Assembly (NCBI GenBank): GCA_016179685.1 | Contig: JACPCR010000054.1 | Coordinates: forward strand, 1-64,000 | Direction of reading: 5' to 3' | DNA: 64,000 nt | Source: Planctomycetota bacterium | GTDB lineage: Bacteria; Planctomycetota; PUPC01; JACPCR01 | Shown: piece after piece, positions 32,660 through 39,390 of the stretch | Position numbering within the stretch: the stretch's first letter is position 1 | Layout: each line of letters opens with the position of its first letter | The notes under the pieces: model-generated | Told to the model about the DNA's origin: nothing | Database searches by the model: none | What the model saw: only the letters and a program-made list of their open reading frames with translations | Program-made: the position numbers and the translations under genes

Positions 32660-33119
32660 ATGTCCTTCGACTTCGACCTGGCGGTGATTGGGGGCGGCAG
32701 CGGCGGCTTCGGCGCGGCCCCGGCCGCGGCCCGCCGCGGCTTGCGCGTCCTCCTGGCCGAGTCCGGCCCGATCCTCGGCGGCAACAGCACCCTAGGCGGC
32801 GTCAACACCTGGGAATCGGGCATCGGCGGGCCCGGCTTTCACGGCGAACTCTATCGCCGCCTGGCCCGCCGGCCGATCAGCATCGGCGTGAGCCGGACGA
32901 TCCGCTTCTGGACTCGGGACCAGCCCTGGAGCTGGTCCCGGGTGGGCCGCAGCCTGGAATACCATGATGCAACTCGGACACGCCGCAGGCCTGGCCGCCG
33001 CCGCCAGACGAAATATTCCACTGCCTGACGTACCCCTCCGCCAGGTCCAGGACTGGCTGCAGGAAGATGACGTGTCCCTGGACCCCAACGATCCGCGTTT
33101 CCCGCAGGGAGGCTCGTGA
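32660..33119 (+). pseudogene. FAD-dependent oxidoreductase with internal deletion
   Basis: The N-terminus is a clear FAD-dependent oxidoreductase (FAD_oxidored-type): DLAVIGGGSGGFGAAPAAA, then LGGNSTLGGVNTWESGIGG. After about 105 codons the match breaks near 32960 and, in another frame (32964-33119), the family's C-terminal end appears: MMQLGHAAGLAAAARRNIPL, then PLRQVQDWLQ. Intact members have roughly 450 or more residues, so about 300 codons are missing and the frame is shifted at the junction. The final TGA overlaps the GTG of the next gene (GTGA), consistent with an ancestral operon. Confidence 0.75.
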
Positions 33120-34948
33120 CTGTTCGTATGTTGACCCGAAGTGGATTCTCTGCATTCGGCTGCGCCGTGGGTAACCTGATCGCCTGCTCCCAGGCCAGGC
33201 CAGCCAATCCCATGGCCGCACCCACCCCGCCCAGCGCCCTCGGCACGATCGTCGTCGGGGATATCCTCGAAATCACCGGAGCGGACATCCTGGATCGAAC
33301 CGGAAGCCCGGAGCGGCCTTTCCCCATGGGCGACGCCGCGTCCTGGTCCCCCGGTTGCGTCCGCTGGCGTGGCGGACCGCTTCAGCTCGAACGCTCGGCC
33401 TCTGGAAACGTTCTGGTCCAGCACGGCCGTTTCAACCGGTCCCAGGCCTTCGCCATCTCAGGAAGGGCCTCCAGCGCCTTCCGCCTGCCGGGCAGCTTCA
33501 CCGCCAGCGGGCCCGCCCTCCGCTTCCGCGCCGCCACGGGGTGGTCCTGCTGGCTCGCGGCCGGGCCGGCCTGCCGCCTCGAGTTTCAGCCCCTGACGGA
33601 GACCACTGGACAGTTTCGTTTCACTGGCGAAGGTGAACGCTTCGTTTTCGCCGTGGCGGCGGACACGGAGGACGGGCGCGCCCGGGGCCTGCTCGAGGAA
33701 GCCCTGGCGGGGCCCGGAACGGTGAGCGGCAAGGCCGAGGCCGATTGGTTCGCCTTCTTCCGCGACCAGTTGCCCCCTTACCCCTACCCTGACGAGTCCT
33801 GGAAGGGGCTCTACGAAGCCTGCGCTTACGTGCTCCGGAGCAACCGCGTGGAGTACGGACACCCTCCGCTCTCCAGCCCCTTCACGTGCCCGAGCAAGTT
33901 CACCTACCGCCACCAGTGGTTGTGGGACTCCGTGTTCGCCGCCTTCGGCCTGCGGTGGCTCAAGACACCCGACGTTCTCCGGGAGCTGGACAACGTGCTC
34001 GAACACTTAGGCCCCGATGGCCTGTTGCCCCACGAGATATTCCACCACCCGATTGCCGCCAGGCACTTCTGGCCGCAGAGCGCTGGCGCCGGCAGCAGCA
34101 TCGCCGCCCCCCCTCTCCTCGGCCTCGGCGTGGACCGGATTGCCGAGGCCACTGGCAACGTCGAAATCCGCAAGCGAGCGCTACCCGTGCTCCATGGATT
34201 CGTGGACTGGTTCTTCCGTGCCCTGGACGCCGACGGAGACGGTCTGGTCGCGTTGCGCCATACTCACGAGTCCTCCTGGGACAATTCGCCCAGGTGGGAC
34301 GCGGCCATGACGGGGCCCGCCAGAGATTTGCGCCCGGTCGAGACCGTGGATACGAACTGCCTCCTCGCGTGCGACTTGCAGCGCCTGGGTCGATGGTCCC
34401 GCGAGCTCGGCGACGCCGGCCTCGCTGCCGAATTCGATCGGCGCAGCCAGCGCACCGCCGAGGCCATCCGCTCCGTCCTCTGGGACGAGGCCGACCGGTT
34501 CTTTTACGACGTGGATGAAAAGACGCACGAGAAGGTGCGGGTGAAGACCCCTGCGGCGTTCTTTGCCTTCCTGGGCGGGATCGCCGCTCCGGAACAGGAG
34601 GCGTCCCTCATCGGCCACCTGACCAACCCCGACGAGTTCTGGACGCCCTGGCCGGTCCCCGTCGTGGCCCGAAACGAACCCTCATTCAACCCGAAGGACA
34701 TGTGGCGCGGCCCCACGTGGGTCAATATCAACGGGATGGTCATCGAAGGCCTGCGGCAGCGCGGGCGTTCGGACCTCGCCCGCGAGATGACGGAGCGCAC
34801 CCTGAACATGATGCTCAGCCAGGGAGAACCTTCGGTGCGGGAATGGTATCATCCGGAAACGGGTGAAGGGCTGGGCGCCCTGAACTATGGATGGTCCGCC
34901 GGCGTCGCCCTCGACCTGATCCTGGGATTCCCGGCCCAGCGCGGCTGA
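33116..34948 (+). CDS. GH63/MGH1-like glycoside hydrolase
   Basis: This protein of up to 610 residues has an (alpha/alpha)6-barrel catalytic region like GH63 glucosidases and mannosylglycerate hydrolases. Hallmarks are KFTYRHQWLWDSVFAAFGLR, HTHESSWDNSPRWD, TNCLLACDLQ, DMWRGPTWVNINGMVIEGL and a final REWYHPETGEGLGALNYGWS. Catalytic acids are expected in the SSWDNS and EWYHPETG blocks by analogy. The start is uncertain: GTG 33116 overlaps the upstream stop, and ATG 33128 precedes a possible lipobox (GNLIAC). It begins a same-strand run with an SDR and a cupin, suggesting sugar catabolism. Confidence 0.8.
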   Translation: MTVRMLTRSGFSAFGCAVGNLIACSQARPANPMAAPTPPSALGTIVVGDILEITGADILDRTGSPERPFPMGDAASWSPGCVRWRGGPLQLERSASGNVLVQHGRFNRSQAFAISGRASSAFRLPGSFTASGPALRFRAATGWSCWLAAGPACRLEFQPLTETTGQFRFTGEGERFVFAVAADTEDGRARGLLEEALAGPGTVSGKAEADWFAFFRDQLPPYPYPDESWKGLYEACAYVLRSNRVEYGHPPLSSPFTCPSKFTYRHQWLWDSVFAAFGLRWLKTPDVLRELDNVLEHLGPDGLLPHEIFHHPIAARHFWPQSAGAGSSIAAPPLLGLGVDRIAEATGNVEIRKRALPVLHGFVDWFFRALDADGDGLVALRHTHESSWDNSPRWDAAMTGPARDLRPVETVDTNCLLACDLQRLGRWSRELGDAGLAAEFDRRSQRTAEAIRSVLWDEADRFFYDVDEKTHEKVRVKTPAAFFAFLGGIAAPEQEASLIGHLTNPDEFWTPWPVPVVARNEPSFNPKDMWRGPTWVNINGMVIEGLRQRGRSDLAREMTERTLNMMLSQGEPSVREWYHPETGEGLGALNYGWSAGVALDLILGFPAQRG

Positions 34949-35007
34949 TCCGAAGACTTGGAGGAGCTGCTCAGCGTCGAGTCCATGACCCATTATCGTG
35001 CACCACT

Positions 35008-35790
35008 ATGAAAATCGACCTGCAAGGCCAAGTAGCCCTGGTCACCGGCGCGGCCCGGGGCATCGGTCAGGCCATCGCGGACGCGCTGTCCGGGAACGGC
35101 GCGACGGTAGCCTATACGGACCGCGAGGAAAAGCCGGCCCAGGAGGCCGCGGCCCGGCGGCCACCCGGCCGGGCCTATGCGCTGGATGTGACGAGCGAGA
35201 AGCAGGTGGAGGACGTCATCGGCCGGGTGGTACACGAGCTGGGCCGCCTCGACATCCTGGTCAACAACGCTGGCGTCAATACCCTGGCGCACCGAGTCCC
35301 TGTGGATGAGTTCCCCCGGATGGAATGGGACCGGATACTGGACGTGGACTTGAACGGCCTGTTCCTGGTGAGCCGAGCGGGCGCGCAGGTGATGCGCCGG
35401 CAGGGATCGGGCAGGATCATCAACATCACTTCGATCGCCGGAGTCGTGCCGCTGAGAAACCAGTGCGCCTTCGTCGCCGCGAAGTCCGCCGTCGCCAATC
35501 TTACCCGAGCCATGGCCATCGAGCTTGCGCCCGCAGGCATCCTCGTCAACGCCATCGCCCCGGGCTCCACCTTGACGGAAGGCACCCGGCAGCTCTTCTA
35601 CGGGCCCGACGCGAAATTCCGTGAATCGATGCAACGCCTGCTCGCCCACGTCCCGCTGGGCCGGCCCGGAGAGGCCAAGGAGATTGCCCAGGCCGCTCTT
35701 TTCCTCTCGGACCCCGAAAACACCTACGTCACCGGCCATGTTCTCGTGGTCGATGGCGGCTGGACCGCGGGCTACATCCGGGATTTCTGA
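35008..35790 (+). CDS. SDR-family protein lacking the catalytic tyrosine
   Basis: This 260-residue classical SDR has TGAARGIG (13-20), NNAG (86-89) and the serine strand NITSIAG (Ser142). The usual YxxxK is FVAAK (Phe155, Lys159) in QCAFVAAKSAVANL. Loss of the catalytic Tyr should abolish or greatly change oxidoreductase chemistry, though cofactor binding looks intact. The DNA reads TTC at that codon. It is preceded by a GH63-like gene and followed 9 bases later by a cupin, so it probably belongs to a sugar-related operon. ATG 35008 was chosen because upstream codons have no SDR similarity. Confidence 0.88.
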   Translation: MKIDLQGQVALVTGAARGIGQAIADALSGNGATVAYTDREEKPAQEAAARRPPGRAYALDVTSEKQVEDVIGRVVHELGRLDILVNNAGVNTLAHRVPVDEFPRMEWDRILDVDLNGLFLVSRAGAQVMRRQGSGRIINITSIAGVVPLRNQCAFVAAKSAVANLTRAMAIELAPAGILVNAIAPGSTLTEGTRQLFYGPDAKFRESMQRLLAHVPLGRPGEAKEIAQAALFLSDPENTYVTGHVLVVDGGWTAGYIRDF

Positions 35791-35799
35791 GGAATCACC

Positions 35800-36225
35800 A
35801 TGGCCAAGATCACCGAGTTCAAGGGATACACGGACCCCAGCCAGATGCCCAAGATTCCCAAGCCGGACACCCCGCCGGACCCCCAGATCGTCACTGTGCA
35901 GGACGGCGTGCCGGTGGTCTACCCGGGCTGCCACGGCCTCGGCGTCCGCGTCGTCCATCCGGTCAACCCGAAAGCGCCGTCGAAAAACGCGAGTCTCGTC
36001 ATGTTCTACGTGCCGCCGCACGTCGTCCTCGAGCCCGGGTCGCACCCGACGGAGGAAACGTACGTGATCCTGGAAGGCGAAGGCGAGATGACGTTCGCGC
36101 GGTGGAAGCGAAAGGTGAAGAAGGGAGACTTCGTCTATCTGCCGTCCTGGTGCGTGCACGGGATCGAGAACACGGGCAACGAGACGCTGGTCGTGCTGAT
36201 CTGCACCTCTCCGCCAAACCCATGA
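35800..36225 (+). CDS. Single-domain cupin
   Basis: This 141-residue cytoplasmic protein has both cupin motifs: PGSHPTEETYVILEGEG (motif 1, with His and Glu ligands) and GDFVYLPSWCVHGIENTGNE (motif 2, with His). A metal-binding jelly roll is predicted, but the role (isomerase, dioxygenase or sugar sensor) is unknown. It lies 9 bases after the SDR, in the same transcription unit. Its TGA overlaps the ATG of a tiny downstream ORF (ATGA). Confidence 0.88.
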   Translation: MAKITEFKGYTDPSQMPKIPKPDTPPDPQIVTVQDGVPVVYPGCHGLGVRVVHPVNPKAPSKNASLVMFYVPPHVVLEPGSHPTEETYVILEGEGEMTFARWKRKVKKGDFVYLPSWCVHGIENTGNETLVVLICTSPPNP

Positions 36226-36377
36226 ATGATGAAGACATTCAAGAGGGCATTTGGATTCAGGATGCGTTGGTCCCCGGGTGCGCACGTGAGGCGAATGGCC
36301 ACCGAATCTCCACCTTCAACGTGGATGATTCTCGACGCTTGGCGGCAGACCTGGCGGACCGCATCAGGTCCCCTTGA
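36222..36377 (+). CDS. Possible 51-residue ORF coupled to the cupin
   Basis: ATG 36222 overlaps the cupin stop as ATGA and opens 51 codons (MNDEDIQEGIWIQDALVPGC, then HRISTFNVDDSRRLAADLAD). It ends 14 bases inside the 3' end of the convergent oxidoreductase gene. The position suggests translational coupling, but no family is recognised and it may be a fragment. Confidence 0.3.
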   Translation: MNDEDIQEGIWIQDALVPGCAREANGHRISTFNVDDSRRLAADLADRIRSP

Positions 36378-37416
36378 GTAGCCGGATGTACTCGCGGGCG
36401 ACGCGGAGGTCTTCGTAGGCCTCCTGCGCCTCGCAGGGCGGCTTGCACTCCCCTCGGACGGACGCCACGAAGTTCATCGCCTGCTGACGCATCGCATGAA
36501 CCCATGGAAGTTGTGGGATCAGCGCCTCGGGCGTAACGCCCCGGCCCGGGTCACGATACAGCTCGACCCGGCCCGGCCGGTTCGACGCAAGCGGGGCGGG
36601 AAGCTCCAGCCGGATCGTACCGCGCTCGAAGGCGACCAGCGCGGATTCCTGCCAGTCCACCGTGGTCTGGTAGGGCGTCATCTCCAGGACGCCCGCAATG
36701 CCGCTTTGACTCTGCACCGCCAGCATCACGCGGGACGGGTCGGCATACGTCACCCGGTACGGCTCACCCAGCAGATGCCGCATCAGGTTGACCTGATGGA
36801 TGTAGAAATTCACGAAGGAGACGTATTCCTTGTAGGTGGCCTCATCGAGGTCCTTCGCGGGCGGGTCCCATTCCACCGGCGGCATGGGCTCGCTGCTGTC
36901 GAGGCGGTCCACGAAACCTCCGGCGACCCAGTCCCCTGCGGGCATGAGGAGGCGGACGTAGCGCAGGGCGCCCAGCTCCCCGGTCCGCTTCAGCCGATCG
37001 ATCTCCGCGCGGGCGTAGCGCACGGCGGGATCGCTGCGCTTGTGATAGCCGACCATGATCCATGTGCCGCTTTCCTCGAGTGCCCGGAGGATTTTCTCCG
37101 CGCTGTCGAGGCTGCCCGCGATGGGCTTCTCGATGAAGACGGGCAGCTTCGCCTTGAGCAGTTCAGGCACGTGTACGCCGTGCCGCGTGAAGGGTTGAGC
37201 CGAAACGATGGCGTCCAGCTTCTCCCGCGCCAGCATTTCCTCGTGGGAGACATAGACTTTCGGTATACCGTACCGCGCAGCCACCCTCCGGCCGAGCTCC
37301 GGCCGAATCTCTGCGAGGGCGACGACCTCGCACTCGGGCACCGTGACGTAGTTTCGCAGGTGGGCGCACTGGCCCATGGAGCCGACGCCGACGAAGCCGA
37401 TCCGAACTTTGTTCAT
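36364..37416 (-). CDS. Gfo/Idh/MocA-family oxidoreductase
   Basis: This 350-residue NAD(P)-dependent dehydrogenase acts on sugars or inositol-like polyols. The N-terminal Rossmann domain shows RIGFVGVGSMGQCAHLRNY. The family signature around EKPIAGSLDSAEKIL (about residue 95) includes the EKP motif, and a downstream H-rich NFYIHQVNLMRHLLGEPY supplies the substrate-side histidine. ATG 37416 was chosen over the longer frame because GAGAGGA lies nine bases upstream and the Rossmann strand starts there. The gene is convergent with the cupin operon. Confidence 0.92.
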   Translation of the reverse strand: MNKVRIGFVGVGSMGQCAHLRNYVTVPECEVVALAEIRPELGRRVAARYGIPKVYVSHEEMLAREKLDAIVSAQPFTRHGVHVPELLKAKLPVFIEKPIAGSLDSAEKILRALEESGTWIMVGYHKRSDPAVRYARAEIDRLKRTGELGALRYVRLLMPAGDWVAGGFVDRLDSSEPMPPVEWDPPAKDLDEATYKEYVSFVNFYIHQVNLMRHLLGEPYRVTYADPSRVMLAVQSQSGIAGVLEMTPYQTTVDWQESALVAFERGTIRLELPAPLASNRPGRVELYRDPGRGVTPEALIPQLPWVHAMRQQAMNFVASVRGECKPPCEAQEAYEDLRVAREYIRLLKGT

Positions 37417-37501
37417 GCCTGGTCCTCTCTCATCAGAAACAACCCCAATCAGTGCCTGCGAAGGCGGGAATCGAGGCATTCGCATCCGCGAGGAGCCCGT
37501 T

Positions 37502-37549
37502 TCCCTCCCGGAGGGGTCCCGTTGGGAAGCAGGATTCCTCCGGGAGGGA
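37502..37549. repeat. 13-bp inverted repeat upstream of the oxidoreductase
   Basis: Arms TCCCTCCCGGAGG and CCTCCGGGAGGGA (13 bp, perfect) enclose a 22-base loop containing TCCCGTTGGGA and GCAGGATT. The same two loop words appear inverted near 46920-46945. It lies about 90 bases upstream of the Gfo/Idh/MocA start codon. Confidence 0.6.
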
Positions 37550-37596
37550 GGCGTTCTTTAACGCGGCCCAAGGACCGCAACCCCACCGGGGCGAGC

Positions 37597-37646
37597 CTCG
37601 TATTTCTGTTCAGAAGTGCATCCGCACTTTTGAGCAGAAATACGAG
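37597..37646. repeat. Family-1 hairpin, copy 5
   Basis: Arms CTCGTATTTCTG / CAGAAATACGAG (12 bp, perfect) surround the core AAGTGCATCCGCACTT. It is paired with copy 6 two bases further on. Confidence 0.85.
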
Positions 37647-37648
37647 TA

Positions 37649-37686
37649 GACGAGTTCGTAAGTGCGAGTGCACCTGCAAACTCGTC
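37649..37686. repeat. Family-1 hairpin, copy 6, at the sialidase stop
   Basis: Outer arms GACGAGTT / AACTCGTC enclose AAGTGCGAGTGCACCT with two internal mismatches. It ends three bases before the sialidase-like gene's stop codon (complement of CTA, 37689-37691). Confidence 0.8.
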
Positions 37687-37688
37687 AC

Positions 37689-39023
37689 CTAGTCGGTCGG
37701 ATCTGTCCCATCGACGAAGACCCGCACGCGGCTGGAAACTTGTCCGCGAGGCCGTACGTAATCGGGGGTATACCGGCTGATCCCCGCAAATTGGTGACAC
37801 CCACCCACGTTACCCTGCGTCTGCGGGTCCCGATGCCAGGCTCGAATGAAGATGTCGCCCCCGCTGTCTCGGCCCGGCCCCCAGGTAACCCGGTCCTCTT
37901 TGCTATAGGGCATCCGAGGGATACGTTCTATCGCATAGGCGGTCAGGATTGTGCCGTCAGTGACCTGGACCGCGGTAGGATAACCGACTCTGCCCGTCAT
38001 GGCATCGTCGCGAACGATAATTTCGTTCTCGATGTCCCAGCTCCTTCCGTTGTCGTGGCTCAGGCAGGCCCGGATGCCAAACGGATACCGTCGATGCGCA
38101 TATACACAGTGCACCGCGCCGCTCGAAAGCAGCGTCAGTTGGGGCGGATATCCCCAGATCGGCGTCCGCTCCGGCACACTCCAGGTCAAGCCACCATCCC
38201 TCGAAAGGCTCTGATGCAAATAGGCTTTTCGTCGCCCCGGCTGCTCATAGGATCGCATCATGGCGAGGATGCCGCCGTCCGGGAGCTCGAGGATATCCGT
38301 CTCGTCGAAATCGCGCCGGCCCGCCGGATCCTCGCCAATGGGGATGAGCTGCCAGCTCCCGCCGCGATCAGTGGACCGGAGGGCAAAAGAAAAGGTGCCC
38401 GTGCCGTCCGTGCCCCCCTTCCGGTGGCCCCAGCAGGCCGTCAGAAGGGTCCCGTCCCGAAGGCTCAGAAGAGTACGAAAGGTCTCGATCCGGCGTCCCA
38501 TAGGAGGAAGCCCCTCGATCCTCTTCCGCTCATAAGTCTTTCCACCATCAAACGACCTCTGGCAATCCAGGGCCGTCTCGGTCAGCACCGTTCCCTTGAA
38601 TGCGTCGAAAACGACGTAACCCTTCTTGAGAAGTTCTTCTTTCTTGCTTGCCGGCCAGTAATCGCCCCGGTTGGAGAACACGGAGGGGTCCCTTCCCGCG
38701 GCTGCGAGAACCGCCCGGTTCTCCTCCGCGGAGCGTTCCGAGCCCATGACCACTGAAATCCGCGTTCCGTCCGGGAGGACGGTTTCCGTCTCGTCGGGAA
38801 GGGCAGGTTCGCCGGGCTTCCAGTTCAGTCCGCCGTCCTTGGAGCACAGTATCCAGGATTGGCCGCGCTCGTCGCACCCGAAATCGCTGATGAAGGTGCC
38901 CTGCTCGCGGCGGGCGCCCACCCGGATGGCCAGCTTCTCGTTCTCTAGCTTCCAGATTCTCCGGCCGATTCCACAGACGTGGTCTTCCTGGTCGTAGAGT
39001 ACCGCGTCCCATTTCCAGGCCAT
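37689..39023 (-). CDS. Sialidase-superfamily beta-propeller protein
   Basis: This 444-residue six-bladed propeller has several Asp-box (SxDxGxxW) repeats: CSKDGGLNWKPG, RSTDRGGSWQLIP, LSRDGGLTWSVPE and LSHDNGRSWDIEN. These mark the BNR/sialidase fold. No signal peptide is visible and the N-terminus starts MAWKWDAVLYDQ. Whether it cleaves sialic acid is doubtful: the arginine triad cannot be placed with certainty, and many such proteins in related bacteria are generic glycan-acting propellers. It is divergent from the TIM-barrel/CBM9-like gene across element copy E. Confidence 0.8.
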   Translation of the reverse strand: MAWKWDAVLYDQEDHVCGIGRRIWKLENEKLAIRVGARREQGTFISDFGCDERGQSWILCSKDGGLNWKPGEPALPDETETVLPDGTRISVVMGSERSAEENRAVLAAAGRDPSVFSNRGDYWPASKKEELLKKGYVVFDAFKGTVLTETALDCQRSFDGGKTYERKRIEGLPPMGRRIETFRTLLSLRDGTLLTACWGHRKGGTDGTGTFSFALRSTDRGGSWQLIPIGEDPAGRRDFDETDILELPDGGILAMMRSYEQPGRRKAYLHQSLSRDGGLTWSVPERTPIWGYPPQLTLLSSGAVHCVYAHRRYPFGIRACLSHDNGRSWDIENEIIVRDDAMTGRVGYPTAVQVTDGTILTAYAIERIPRMPYSKEDRVTWGPGRDSGGDIFIRAWHRDPQTQGNVGGCHQFAGISRYTPDYVRPRGQVSSRVRVFVDGTDPTD

Positions 39024-39055
39024 AGGCCCTCCTCACGCGGTCAAAGGCCGCAGTC

Positions 39056-39201
39056 CAACAAGGCTGGGAGTGATGTCAGGTGTCAGGAGATATCGGACAC
39101 TTGACACCTGACACCTATTCAAACATCTTCAACCGGTGCCCAGCGGGTGCCCACGTAGTGGGAGCGGCGCGGGGCGCAGAGAAGTGACACCTTAAGACTC
39201 T
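39056..39201 (-). repeat. MITE-like dispersed element, copy E (degenerate)
   Basis: This is a reverse-orientation copy: CAACAAGG at one end, GATGTCAGGTGTCAGG and TGACACCTGACACC in the middle, CATCTTCAACCGGTGCCCAG, GTGCCCACGTAGTGGGAGCG, and CACCTTAAGACTCT at the other end. It lies between the divergent sialidase-like and TIM-barrel genes. Confidence 0.7.
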
Positions 39202-39390
39202 CATTTCCCGCTTCAGAAGCACAGGTGAACCTCTGAACTGGGAAAGGACAATTATCGCCGAAGTATTCGGCCACGGCAAGCAAGGGAGACATCCTGTGCT
39301 CAGCTCGACGAGTCCCCAAGAGCCGGGGTTTCCTTCATGAGAGCGGAATTCTCTTGTCTGATGGCGACGCCCATGGAGAGGCAGCGCGCC

